Positions 17,028-27,183 of a stretch of 64,000 nt of DNA are shown here, one piece after another. The position numbers and the translations under genes were made by a program. Below the pieces are notes generated by a model. It was not told the DNA's origin. It worked only from the letters and a program-made list of their open reading frames with translations, and did no database searches. Origin of the DNA: Candidatus Heimdallarchaeota archaeon (lineage in GTDB: Archaea; Asgardarchaeota; Heimdallarchaeia; Heimdallarchaeales; Kariarchaeaceae); contig JASBSB010000007.1 in assembly GCA_030149205.1 (NCBI GenBank), positions 62,001-126,000 of the forward strand, in the 5' to 3' direction. Each line of letters begins with the position of its first letter. Position 1 is the stretch's first letter.

Positions 17028-19265
17028 TTGGGTAATTATTTTTTTAACCCCAATAAAGAGGGTTCATGGGTTCTTTTATCTTTGGAGGAAGAATTATTTA
17101 ATGAACTTGGAAAAGAAATTAAACAAAATTTTGAAGATTTTCTTAAAGCTATAAAAGAACCAAAATTTCAGGAATCTTGTTATTATGACCACAAGTGCAA
17201 ATATAAGCTCTCTGATTTTACCGGCAAGGTTCAAAATCCAATTAACAACACTATAGCACTACACAAGTTTTATCTCAAACATGATAAAGACCTAATTAAA
17301 ACCAAAACCCCACCTTTTTTTGCCTTTTTATGTTTTTTTATCGTTCCAATGCTTCATGATGAGAAAAATTATTATAAACCCTTAAATCAGTTATTAAATT
17401 TAAACAACGAAGGTATGCCAAAAGGATTTGAAGAGATACCAAATGTATTCGTAACTTTAGAAGATTGGTCACTGCAAAATGAAGGGAAATTAGGGTTATT
17501 CTTAGCTAATTCTAATTTCATACATGAAAGATACATTAATGTTGGAACAATTTGGACTCAAAGTCTTTTACGACCTTCTGACAAAGAAATTCTCAAAATC
17601 ATTTTTTATGGATACCAAGGTATAAAAGGAAGAAATATTTCTAAACAAGAATTAAGATATCTGATTATTAACTCAAAACCTTTTCATCTACTTAGAAAAA
17701 AAATTAAGGATATCTTAAAAGATGACAATCCAAATAATAAAACAAAAAAAGCACTTCTACAAATAATACAAAATGAATACTCAGATTGGGATGGAAAAAT
17801 CGATGAGAAATTTATTTCATATATTGATAAAAGAGAATTAAATCTAGATGCCCGTGGTCATATCTCTTTGAAGTTTCAGGAGACAAAATTAATTTCTGTG
17901 AGATTAAGGTTTCAAATATACAGTGAGAATTTAAAAGGAAAAATAACATTCAATATAGAAAGAAATAAATTATTGATAAAGGTTAGAAATGATGATTGGA
18001 GTTCTCCAGCCTACACAGTTAATCAAGATGAGATGGAAGCAGAAATATTTGATGCAACAAAAATATTATTTGAAAATGTATATATAGATTCTGAAAAGTT
18101 AAAATCTGTATTTCATAGTAAAGATATATTATACTTTCAGCAAGGTGGATTCCATAATGGATTAAATAATGATGAATTTATACAAAATTCTCAACTTTCT
18201 GTTGATGAAATTAACATGGTAATTACAACTAAGAATAATAAACAATACTTATCTTGGAGTGAAAATCCAGAAAATTACAAAAATCAAAAAAAATTACAAC
18301 ACCCACAAAGTGGGAAATTTGATTTATTTGTTATTCAGGATCCAAAAGTTGATATTATAAGTTTAGAACCAATCGTGAATATAGACGATGTTTTAATAGA
18401 ATTTATTGATGGAATAAAAAAACCAAATACAAAAAAAAGTATCTATTTTTTTGATGTCCCTCCTACAATATTGATTAAACCAAAAGATAATTACAAAGTT
18501 TTTTTAGGTGGTACAATATGTTCGATTGATGTTGAGAATTTATGTGAGCATAAAATTTTAAAATTGAAAAATAATAGTCTAAATGAATACTCTGTACGAA
18601 TTAATAAACATATTAATCATTATTATGAGTCGCAGTTAGAAATTATTGTTAAAAAAGAAGATCAAATTTTGGCTCGCAAACAGATTAAATTTATTAAAAC
18701 CATAATGAAAATACCACACATCAGATTTAAAAGAGATTTATTTTTCAATCAAATTGAAAATGAAGATAAATTTGTGGATTTTTTCATTTATAGACTACGT
18801 TCTAAATTTCCTTTAGAATTTGGGATAAATGTAACTTTTATTGGTCTTCAACCAGGAGAAATTTGTAGATTTAATTTGAAGAAACCTGTGATTAACACGC
18901 ACAAAAAACAAAAAACGAAATATAAATTTAATAAATATCAAAAATATAAAAATTATAAAAGAACCTCAGATATCCAATTATACCAAGAGGAAAAGGCTAA
19001 ATTAGAATTAACTTCATGGAATCCAATTTGGGCTATTATTCATCAAATTAATGAAAAATTGGAGTTTATTCCCCTAAATACGAAAAAAAATCGAAATCAA
19101 ATCATACGAAATATAAATCAATTAAATGGAAATGTTCCACTGGGTTTGAATGGAGAGGAATGGAAAAAAATAATAATCAATTTTAAAGGAATGAAACCAA
19201 AATCAATTTCTGAAAAAATGTTATGGGATAAATTCTCAAATCAGGTTTTAACTTTATTCCAATAG
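17028..19265 (+). CDS. Large protein of unknown family in Druantia-like locus
   Basis: 745 residues from TTG 17028. The frame is open back to 16989 and contains no ATG or GTG; the ribosome-binding-like AAGGGGA at 16987-16993 would best fit a non-standard start near 16998 (ATA) or 17001 (ATT), so the true start is uncertain. No enzyme motif or transmembrane helix was recognised. The N-terminal third is helical; the middle is beta-rich; a Lys/Tyr-rich segment (about residues 625-645) precedes a final helical part. Very AT-rich. It is followed with no gap by a second unknown gene, and both point toward the DUF1998 helicase, so they are candidates for the variable subunits (DruF/DruG position) of a Druantia-type system. 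Confidence 0.8.
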   Translation: MGNYFFNPNKEGSWVLLSLEEELFNELGKEIKQNFEDFLKAIKEPKFQESCYYDHKCKYKLSDFTGKVQNPINNTIALHKFYLKHDKDLIKTKTPPFFAFLCFFIVPMLHDEKNYYKPLNQLLNLNNEGMPKGFEEIPNVFVTLEDWSLQNEGKLGLFLANSNFIHERYINVGTIWTQSLLRPSDKEILKIIFYGYQGIKGRNISKQELRYLIINSKPFHLLRKKIKDILKDDNPNNKTKKALLQIIQNEYSDWDGKIDEKFISYIDKRELNLDARGHISLKFQETKLISVRLRFQIYSENLKGKITFNIERNKLLIKVRNDDWSSPAYTVNQDEMEAEIFDATKILFENVYIDSEKLKSVFHSKDILYFQQGGFHNGLNNDEFIQNSQLSVDEINMVITTKNNKQYLSWSENPENYKNQKKLQHPQSGKFDLFVIQDPKVDIISLEPIVNIDDVLIEFIDGIKKPNTKKSIYFFDVPPTILIKPKDNYKVFLGGTICSIDVENLCEHKILKLKNNSLNEYSVRINKHINHYYESQLEIIVKKEDQILARKQIKFIKTIMKIPHIRFKRDLFFNQIENEDKFVDFFIYRLRSKFPLEFGINVTFIGLQPGEICRFNLKKPVINTHKKQKTKYKFNKYQKYKNYKRTSDIQLYQEEKAKLELTSWNPIWAIIHQINEKLEFIPLNTKKNRNQIIRNINQLNGNVPLGLNGEEWKKIIINFKGMKPKSISEKMLWDKFSNQVLTLFQ

Positions 19266-19274
19266 GTGGTAAGA

Positions 19275-20270
19275 ATGAACAACATGCTTTTAAAACTTAT
19301 TAGTCATCATGGAGAACTAAGTATATCTAATAAATTTTATGATATATATTATTCATTATTAAAAAAAAGAGCTGAAGAAATTAATAATTTTGACCTTTTA
19401 GATGAAAATTATTTTAAATTTCATCGCAATCAAACTCTAGAATATCTTAGAGCATTATGTCATATAGATTTCAGTATTCCAGAAAATAAAATTGTAATAT
19501 TAAAACCAACACTTCATGAAATAAAAAAGGTTGCTCGTTTGCACACATTTTACATTAGTGGATCAATAGATGATGAACTGAAAAATGAATTAGATATTTT
19601 TGTACAAGAAAATAGAGATATCAAATATGAAAAAAGAATAAATAACAGAAATGATAATTTAGTTTTAATTCCAGATTCTATCTATCTTTTGACTCATGAC
19701 TTTGACAAAATTATTGATTTTTGTAAGTCGGATGAAAGATTTAATTTTTCTTTTCAAACTGGCTCAAACATGATCCAAAACTCTCCAAGGTTAGATATCT
19801 ATTTAAAATATCTAAATAAAAAGGGAGTAAGTTGGCAACCATTTAAAGATTTGAAAGGGTATAGTAAATATTATTTTGATAAAAACAATTTCAAATATCT
19901 AATAAAAAAGCAAGTTGCAAGAACAATGCTTGTAAAATATCAAAATCCAATAAATTTTCAAAATTATTTTTTTCTTGTTGAAAACAATCAGATGATAGAA
20001 GTGGATTATTATTGGGGAAAATACTTATATTTAAATAAAATTGGTGTTACCAGTTCAGTTATATATTATAACACCTATAAAAAGGAACTCAAAATTCCTC
20101 AATCATTAAAATTACCACCTTCAATTAAAATTGGATTGACTATGTTATCTGCAGAAATTCCAAAAATTAGTTTGATTAATAACATTCGATATGAAGTTTA
20201 CTATAATGTTCTCGAACCTATGGCATACGAAATATGTATAAGACTTGGACAAAGGTTAAGTCGCAAGTAA
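19275..20270 (+). CDS. Protein of unknown family in Druantia-like locus
   Basis: 331 residues from ATG 19275; a GTG directly after the preceding stop (19266) is an alternative start. The sequence GGTGGTAAG before the ATG may serve as a ribosome-binding site. No domain was recognised. The composition is Lys/Asn/Ile/Tyr-rich. It is coupled to the 745-residue gene upstream and its 3' end overlaps the convergent nuclease gene by 15 bases. The tight packing supports a single functional module. Confidence 0.75.
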   Translation: MNNMLLKLISHHGELSISNKFYDIYYSLLKKRAEEINNFDLLDENYFKFHRNQTLEYLRALCHIDFSIPENKIVILKPTLHEIKKVARLHTFYISGSIDDELKNELDIFVQENRDIKYEKRINNRNDNLVLIPDSIYLLTHDFDKIIDFCKSDERFNFSFQTGSNMIQNSPRLDIYLKYLNKKGVSWQPFKDLKGYSKYYFDKNNFKYLIKKQVARTMLVKYQNPINFQNYFFLVENNQMIEVDYYWGKYLYLNKIGVTSSVIYYNTYKKELKIPQSLKLPPSIKIGLTMLSAEIPKISLINNIRYEVYYNVLEPMAYEICIRLGQRLSRK

Positions 20271-21320
20271 AATTACAGTATAGAAACTTGCAATATACTG
20301 TCGTTGAATTTTGGTCTTCCTAATGTTGTAAATATAAAATTTTTTCCGAACATGTTTTTCTAAATCAATATTGTATGAGAATTTTCGAATTCCCCGAATT
20401 GAAAAATTAAAATTATTCTGTGTAAAGACAAGAGAAATCGTTCCATCTTGTGCACAAAAAATTTTTTCTAAAATACCAACTTGATCAAAAGTTTCTCGTT
20501 TATTTTCCCCAACAAATGCTAAAATATTGTCTCTATATGGAAAACATATTGACCTATATATACATCTCCTGCAAATTTCAACATCAGGAGAAGCTAATTC
20601 AAGCTGTAATTTCTTTGGTAAATTCTTGGTATCTTTCCCGAAATTTTTAATTTTTTCAGAAATTGGAATAAATTGATTTTTGAAATAAGTTAAATATCGA
20701 ATTACTTTAAGTTTTTCTAATTTTATAGGAATTCTTCTATTCTTATTATCGACTAGAATTAGATTTTGTGGCCATTTCTTATTTATTTCTGAGTATAAAT
20801 AAGCATAAATATGGAGTTGAAGGTTATATTTCTTCAAATATCTTATTTCTGACGGTATTTTCTTTTTAAAATCAATTATGGTTGTACCCGATTTTTTTTC
20901 AATAATTAAATCAGGAATGCCAACAACATTAAATATTTTAGATTTAAGTTTGATCTCAAAATAAGTCTGAATGCTCTCTGTACTTTTAAAGGATTTTTTA
21001 TTTTCTGATAATATGAACCTTAACTTTTCCTTTTCCACATAATAATTTGGTATGAATTTATTTAAGGGGAAAAAATTTTTTTCTGGCAAACCCCTTTTTA
21101 TATAATTATTCATTAACTCTGTTTCAATTTCACACCAATTATTATCAAAATCATTATTATCAATTAATCTATTTCTAATTTTATGTTGAATTTGACCTAA
21201 TAATATGTTGGGAGAATAGGGAATATCTCTCGAAATATTTAGGTAGTAAAAAATGAATTTTAGGCGACATTCAAAAAAAGTAAAAAGTATAGTAGTAGAG
21301 ATTTCCCTCAATTTATTCAT
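20256..21320 (-). CDS. Cas4/RecB-like PD-(D/E)XK nuclease with predicted Fe-S cluster
   Basis: 354 residues. All elements of a Cas4/AddB-type exonuclease can be read: Cys18 near the N-terminus; His46 in GQIQH; Asp137 in GIPDL; Asp150 and Lys152 in IIDFKK; the QxxxY motif (Gln168-Tyr172); and a C-terminal cluster Cys250-x2-Cys253-x5-Cys259, which with Cys18 would hold a 4Fe-4S cluster. No CRISPR array or cas1/cas2 was seen in the window, so it is not a CRISPR adaptation gene here. It is divergent from the DUF1998 helicase (85 bases apart) and overlaps the unknown gene on its other side. Likely a DNA-degrading effector or end-processing subunit of the defence locus. Confidence 0.85.
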   Translation of the reverse strand: MNKLREISTTILFTFFECRLKFIFYYLNISRDIPYSPNILLGQIQHKIRNRLIDNNDFDNNWCEIETELMNNYIKRGLPEKNFFPLNKFIPNYYVEKEKLRFILSENKKSFKSTESIQTYFEIKLKSKIFNVVGIPDLIIEKKSGTTIIDFKKKIPSEIRYLKKYNLQLHIYAYLYSEINKKWPQNLILVDNKNRRIPIKLEKLKVIRYLTYFKNQFIPISEKIKNFGKDTKNLPKKLQLELASPDVEICRRCIYRSICFPYRDNILAFVGENKRETFDQVGILEKIFCAQDGTISLVFTQNNFNFSIRGIRKFSYNIDLEKHVRKKFYIYNIRKTKIQRQYIASFYTVILLAT

Positions 21321-21405
21321 ATTATTTTTTTATTTTATACTATTAACATCTGTTGTCCTAAATTGTTATTAATGTTAAAAAAATTGAAAAGATTACTGAT
21401 TTTTC

Positions 21406-24400
21406 GTGGATGACCCTATCCAAGTATTTAATGACATAAATAATAACATAATCCGCTACATTAGAACTGCTTTTGGAACAGATCATAAAAACATTGAAGA
21501 TGAAAGAGAATTTTTATTAAAGAACTCAAATTTATTTAGTCAAATTCCTTATATCGAAATTTTACCGGAATACTTGACGTCGGGCAAAAAGATTACGGAT
21601 TTAACAAGTCAAGACTTACCCCAATTATCTGTAAAGGAAGTAGAGCAATTCATAGAACTAGTTAAAATGGGACTTATTGGTGATTATGAGCTTTATAACC
21701 ATCAATTAGAAATGCTTAAAAGAAGCCTCAATGGTCAAAATTGTATAATAACCTCTGGTACAGGGTCTGGAAAAACAGAAGCTTTTCTTTTGCCTTTGTT
21801 TGCAAGTTTGGTGAAAGAGTTTAAAAATTGGACTTCACCAACTCCAATAAATAAAAGAAACAATGATTGGTGGTCAAATTCTACATGGAAATCAGAACAT
21901 TTTACAAAAGGAAAGCAACCTCGAATTAAAGAGAGTTATTTCGTAAAACAGAGAGGGCATGAAACTAGGAAATCGGGTATTAGAGCTTTGCTACTTTACC
22001 CAATGAATGCACTAATTGAAGATCAATTAACAAGATTAAGAAGGTCACTTGATACAGAAAGCATTAGACAATGGTTTACTGAAAATTGTGAAAATAACTT
22101 TATTTACTTTGGTAGATACAACGGTAGTACTCCAGTATCGGGAACAGAATTAAATCAAAAAGGAAATCCAAATCGTTCAAAAATAACAGATCTTGAGAGT
22201 AAAATGAGAGAAATGGAATCAACCTTTGAGGCTGCAATAAGAGAAGAGCAATTGAATAATAAAGAAGGGGAAATTAGATATTTTTTTCAAAATCCGTTTG
22301 GTTCAGAAATGCGCTCTAGGTGGGATATGCAGTCAAACCCCCCAGACATCCTTATAACAAATTATTCAATGTTAGGAATAATGATGATGAGAGAGGAAGA
22401 AGATCAAATTTTTTCATTAACAAAAGAATGGTTGGAAGAAGACCAAAATAACATATTTCACCTTATAATTGATGAACTGCACCTTTTTAGAGGGACTCAA
22501 GGGGCTGAGGTATCATATCTTCTTAAATTATTTTTATCAAGGATTGGTCTTCATCCAGGTCATAATCAGTTGAGAGTTTTAGCTTCTAGTGCTTCCCTTT
22601 CAGCTGAAGATGAAAAAAGTTTTGAATTTATAGAAGCTTTCTTTGGAATGAAAAGAGGGAATTTTAGCTTAATTTCTGGGGATTTAAAAATCCCTGATTC
22701 TAAAAACATCTTGAAGTTAAACAAAGGTGATCTTGACCTAATAGTTGACAATTTATCGAGCTTGTCCGGGAATAGTTTGGTTGAACATTTTCAAAATCGT
22801 TTTACAAGAAATTCTTTGCTTCAATTTTCAAATTTATTAAAGTCAAACTTTTTGGATACTAATGAGAAGCGATATATAACTATTTCCATTTTAGAACTTG
22901 CAAAAAGGATATATCCAAATGTTGAAGACAAAAATACTTTACTTAATGAGATAGGAAAGTTATTAAGGTTAAGGGGTGCTTTCTCAAACAATAAACTACT
23001 TCCTAGTTTTAGAATACACCTACTCTATAGAACAATTAAAGGATTTTGGGGTAGTGTAAAACCAGATCTTCTAGCTAATCCCAAAAATTCGGTTTTTCTA
23101 GAACCACAGGTTTTTGATTCAAATCTAAATAAAGTAGCTGAATTATTATATTGTGAGCAATGTGGGGCAATTTTTTATGGTGGCTTTAGATTTCAAACAA
23201 AAAGTTCCACTGAGTTAATATTGACAGATTATAATTTTAGTAGATTACCCGATAGAACTCCAAATTTTGAATTTTACCGTAGAAGTTTTTACGAATATAT
23301 TGTATTTTACCCAAATTTCAATAATGAAAATATACAAGAAGAAAATTGGAGTGTATCTCCCAAGTTAAAAACAGGTCAAAATATCGAAAACCTTACTGAT
23401 AAGCGTACTGGACATTGGAAAAAGGCCAAAATAAATAGATTTACTGGAGAAATTAAAATTGGAAATGAAGATGAAATAGACTGGATAAATGGATTCATAT
23501 ACTCTTTAAGTTCAGATAATAAATATTCTATTTCACCAGAACTACACAGGTATAGGGCTGCACCAAATATTTGTATTTCATGTGGTGTGGACTACCGGAA
23601 GAGAAAATTAGATTCTCCTATTAGAGCATTTAGGACTGGTCTTTCTAAACTTTCTCAACTATTTATAAAAGAACTTTTTATGCAATTACCGGAGAATCAA
23701 GTTAAAAAAACAGTTATTTTTTCTGATAGTAGAGAGGATGCTGCGACTATTTCTAATGGTATTGAACGTTCTCACTATCAAGAATTAATAAGAGATTTAT
23801 TACTTTCTCTGTCCGAAATAATTTTAGACGGGCAATTAGCTTTTATTGAATTTTATAATGATTTAGAAGGTGAAAAATTAGAAGACTTAATTTTATTAAT
23901 TGCACAATATGAGTTTCAAAAAGGACTAAAAATTTTTCTAGAAAAATATGAAGGAAATAAAGTTGAGCGAATCAAAAAAATTAACGAGGCATATCCAAAA
24001 ATCTTAGAGACGATTTTCAATTTACAAGAGGAGATTAATACAGATTTGACTGAAATTACCTCAGAAGCAAAAAGAAAATTAAGAAAGAAGAAAATCAATG
24101 AAACACAAGAAATTTATGATATGATTAAATTAAAGATTGAAAACAGGATATTATCAATTGTTGATTTTTTGTCATTTGAGAATAATAACGGATATTTGAT
24201 TAAAAAATTACTTGAGTTGGGGATCAACCCTGGTGGACCTGATATCTCGCTAAAATATACAATTGATGGTCAAATCTGGACAAAAATTTATGATTTTGAA
24301 AATTTAACCACAAAAAAAGTTCTAAATGTTGAACTAAATCAATTAAAGGATAAAATAACTAAAAAATTACAATCAAATATTCTTTCAATATTATTTAGAA

Positions 24401-27183
24401 GGTTATATTTTGGTTTTGAAAGTACTGGATTAGGTTATGTCACATTTGACTTTACAAATAAAATCCTAATTGAAAAGTTAGAATTTTATAAACTGAAGGG
24501 GGTAGGGAAAAACCAAATAATTAATCTCTTTTCCTCAATTATTCGAATTATTGGATCACATTACAGATATGAACCAAACGATTGGGAAAATAATACTGTA
24601 GGTTGGGTGAAGTATACAGAAATTACGCAAAGTTGGTTCCGTCCATACCTCAAAAAAATTGCAAAAAATTGGAATATTAATTTAAATTTACTCTTACAGT
24701 TCATTTTATCCGGATTAAATAAAATTGGTCACAAACAAGGGATATTAAACATAGAATATTTGGATCTTCGTATTGCAGAAGAACATGAAAAAGTATACAT
24801 ATGTGAAAATTGTAGAACAATTCACCTTCATGACTCAAATTTTTGTTGTACCTTTTGTTTTGAGTCAATCAAAGAATCTGATCAAACTGTATTAGATATA
24901 AGATCCAAAAACTATCTTATTCGAAGTGGAATAGGTAATTCAAATATATTCAGGTTACATAGTGAAGAGTTAACAGGACAAACTGATAATCAATTGGAAC
25001 GTCAAAGAAAGTTTAGAGATGTTTTCGTTAATTCAGATGAAATAAGGCAAGTTGAAACTATAGATTTATTATCTGTCACAACAACTATGGAGGTGGGAGT
25101 TGATATTGGTGACTTACAGACAGTCATTATGGCAAATATGCCACCAATGAGATTTAATTATCAACAGAGAGTAGGAAGGGCTGGTAGAAGAGGTCAACCA
25201 TTTTCCTATGCACTAACTATCGCAAGAGACCGTCCTCACGATGAATATTATTTTACAAACCCTCATAGCTTAACAAATGATATTCCTCCAACCCCATTTC
25301 TTACTGCAGAGAACGAACAAATTCAAATAAGACTTATTACAAAAGAAGTACTAAGACGCGCATTTAAGAATGCAGGTGTCACTACTCATGACTCTCCGAA
25401 TAATGATACTCATGGTCAATTTGGAGAGATTAAAGATTGGGAACACTCAAAAGAGTTAGTAGTTTCATGGCTCCAAAATCAAAATAATGAAATTAAAAAG
25501 ATTATAGATGTTATTGTTAAAAATGGAAAATTAGAAAACAAAATTGTTGAAGATTACCTATCATATATTCAAAATAATTTACCTGAAAAAATAGACAATA
25601 TAATATCTGATGAAACCTACTCTGGATCGGGACTGGCTGAAAAATTAGCTGAAGCTGGTATTTTACCAATGTTTGGAATGCCATCTCGTTTAAGAGATTT
25701 GTTTCATGGAAAAGATGATGATAAAAGGATTGTAAAATCTATTCAAAGAGATCAATCTATAGCAATTTCTGAATTTGCACCTAATTCTCAAAAGACAAAG
25801 GATAAAGGAATTTTAACTGCAATTGGATTCACAAATGATTTATATTATGATTATTCAGGGGTTAAACCAAGAAATTCGGGAAATCCAATTGCTAATAAAA
25901 GGCAGATGGTCTCTTGTACAAAATGTGGATATTTTAACATGAAACTTTTAAATGAAGCCACTGAATTAAACTGTCCGAGATGTTTTGAATCTAGGGAAAA
26001 TGGTTACTTCATACTTCAGGTAGGAAGTCCCATTGCCTATAGAACAAATTTTCAAAATCCGGATGATGCAGCTAACGATTATATTGTAAGATCTAGCTCT
26101 TCTCAATTACAAGTACAGGACACAGAGAATCCAGGAGAAAAATTTGTACGTTGTAACATTACTTTTAATAACATGGATCCAGTATGGAAAGTGAATTCAA
26201 ATAATAATTTAGGGTTTAAAGGGGGCATAATTTCAACATTTGGAAAAATAAGAGGATTTAACTTAGACAATCAATGGATTTTAGAAGATTACATGCAAGG
26301 GATCGTAAGAAATGATGATAAAAAATCAGTCGAATTTGAAAATATAGGTTTATATGCACAACAGGTTACAGGAGTTCTTAGATTCAAACCTAGTCAAATA
26401 ATTGAAGGGATTAAATATGATATATGGAATTCTGAAGATTTAGAAATGGGGATTGTTGCTGCGGTTTATTCATCTGCATATTTATTAAAGCGTTTTCTAT
26501 CGAATCATTTAGACATTGATCCAAATGAAATTAATGTCCCAAAAATTCGAAGAGTTAAGTTAAATAACAATTTTGTCACTGAAGCTGCACTTAGTGATGC
26601 GCTTGAGAATGGATCAGGGTTTACAGAATATCTAAAGTCAAGATGGGTTGAGTTGATTGATAATCTACTTAACTCAGACGAAGGATTTGGGGGGTTTATT
26701 AGATCAGATGCCCACCAAGCATGTATGAATGCATGTTACAGGTGTTTAAAATCTTATAGGAATATGAGTTTTCATTCCATTTTTGATTGGCGTCTGGGAT
26801 TGACCTATTTAAAACTACTAATGGAAAAAAGTTACAACTGCGGTTTAGATGGAGATTTCACATCTGTTGAATTAAAAAATTGGTTTGAGTTCGTTCAATC
26901 ATCATTGAAAAATTTTGTAAAAAGATTTAAGCACAAAAACTTTAAAATAACTCAAATAGAATCCATTCCGGCCCTATCTTTGAAACATGAAACTAAAAAT
27001 AAGATAATTTTAATAACTCATCCGTTTTGGGATAACAAAAACCCTTATGGAATCCTAGCTAAAGCAATAGCTCGAGTTCAAGAACATGAATTAATCTTTA
27101 TCAATTCGTTTGATCTGAGCAGAAGACCAACGTGGTGTTATCAAAATATTTTTTCTGAGAATTTAGATTGGTTTCCAGAATAA
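21406..27183 (+). CDS. druE: DruE-like giant DEAD/DEAH helicase with C-terminal DUF1998 (1,925 aa)
   Basis: Superfamily 2 helicase starting at GTG 21406. Motif I TSGTGSGKT (residues 116-124), motif II DELH (356-359), later motifs VGVDIGD and QRVGRAGRRG (about 1254-1263). The two RecA lobes are separated by some 850 residues carrying Cys-pair elements (CEQC near 583, CISC near 723, CENC...CTFC near 1133); a further ribbon lies near 1505 (CTKC...CPRC). The C-terminus has the DUF1998 signature ACMNACYRCLKSYRN (about 1772) followed by FDWRLGLTYLKLL. Length, fused DUF1998 and methyltransferase neighbour match DruE of Druantia rather than DISARM, where helicase and DUF1998 are separate proteins. 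The 3' end overlaps the convergent methyltransferase gene by 43 bases. The gene symbol is by architecture, not by search. Confidence 0.85.
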   Translation: MDDPIQVFNDINNNIIRYIRTAFGTDHKNIEDEREFLLKNSNLFSQIPYIEILPEYLTSGKKITDLTSQDLPQLSVKEVEQFIELVKMGLIGDYELYNHQLEMLKRSLNGQNCIITSGTGSGKTEAFLLPLFASLVKEFKNWTSPTPINKRNNDWWSNSTWKSEHFTKGKQPRIKESYFVKQRGHETRKSGIRALLLYPMNALIEDQLTRLRRSLDTESIRQWFTENCENNFIYFGRYNGSTPVSGTELNQKGNPNRSKITDLESKMREMESTFEAAIREEQLNNKEGEIRYFFQNPFGSEMRSRWDMQSNPPDILITNYSMLGIMMMREEEDQIFSLTKEWLEEDQNNIFHLIIDELHLFRGTQGAEVSYLLKLFLSRIGLHPGHNQLRVLASSASLSAEDEKSFEFIEAFFGMKRGNFSLISGDLKIPDSKNILKLNKGDLDLIVDNLSSLSGNSLVEHFQNRFTRNSLLQFSNLLKSNFLDTNEKRYITISILELAKRIYPNVEDKNTLLNEIGKLLRLRGAFSNNKLLPSFRIHLLYRTIKGFWGSVKPDLLANPKNSVFLEPQVFDSNLNKVAELLYCEQCGAIFYGGFRFQTKSSTELILTDYNFSRLPDRTPNFEFYRRSFYEYIVFYPNFNNENIQEENWSVSPKLKTGQNIENLTDKRTGHWKKAKINRFTGEIKIGNEDEIDWINGFIYSLSSDNKYSISPELHRYRAAPNICISCGVDYRKRKLDSPIRAFRTGLSKLSQLFIKELFMQLPENQVKKTVIFSDSREDAATISNGIERSHYQELIRDLLLSLSEIILDGQLAFIEFYNDLEGEKLEDLILLIAQYEFQKGLKIFLEKYEGNKVERIKKINEAYPKILETIFNLQEEINTDLTEITSEAKRKLRKKKINETQEIYDMIKLKIENRILSIVDFLSFENNNGYLIKKLLELGINPGGPDISLKYTIDGQIWTKIYDFENLTTKKVLNVELNQLKDKITKKLQSNILSILFRRLYFGFESTGLGYVTFDFTNKILIEKLEFYKLKGVGKNQIINLFSSIIRIIGSHYRYEPNDWENNTVGWVKYTEITQSWFRPYLKKIAKNWNINLNLLLQFILSGLNKIGHKQGILNIEYLDLRIAEEHEKVYICENCRTIHLHDSNFCCTFCFESIKESDQTVLDIRSKNYLIRSGIGNSNIFRLHSEELTGQTDNQLERQRKFRDVFVNSDEIRQVETIDLLSVTTTMEVGVDIGDLQTVIMANMPPMRFNYQQRVGRAGRRGQPFSYALTIARDRPHDEYYFTNPHSLTNDIPPTPFLTAENEQIQIRLITKEVLRRAFKNAGVTTHDSPNNDTHGQFGEIKDWEHSKELVVSWLQNQNNEIKKIIDVIVKNGKLENKIVEDYLSYIQNNLPEKIDNIISDETYSGSGLAEKLAEAGILPMFGMPSRLRDLFHGKDDDKRIVKSIQRDQSIAISEFAPNSQKTKDKGILTAIGFTNDLYYDYSGVKPRNSGNPIANKRQMVSCTKCGYFNMKLLNEATELNCPRCFESRENGYFILQVGSPIAYRTNFQNPDDAANDYIVRSSSSQLQVQDTENPGEKFVRCNITFNNMDPVWKVNSNNNLGFKGGIISTFGKIRGFNLDNQWILEDYMQGIVRNDDKKSVEFENIGLYAQQVTGVLRFKPSQIIEGIKYDIWNSEDLEMGIVAAVYSSAYLLKRFLSNHLDIDPNEINVPKIRRVKLNNNFVTEAALSDALENGSGFTEYLKSRWVELIDNLLNSDEGFGGFIRSDAHQACMNACYRCLKSYRNMSFHSIFDWRLGLTYLKLLMEKSYNCGLDGDFTSVELKNWFEFVQSSLKNFVKRFKHKNFKITQIESIPALSLKHETKNKIILITHPFWDNKNPYGILAKAIARVQEHELIFINSFDLSRRPTWCYQNIFSENLDWFPE

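Noticed and set aside
20256..21320. Cas4-like nuclease as sign of a CRISPR-Cas locus
   Set aside because: No direct-repeat/spacer array and no cas1, cas2 or effector gene was seen anywhere in the window.
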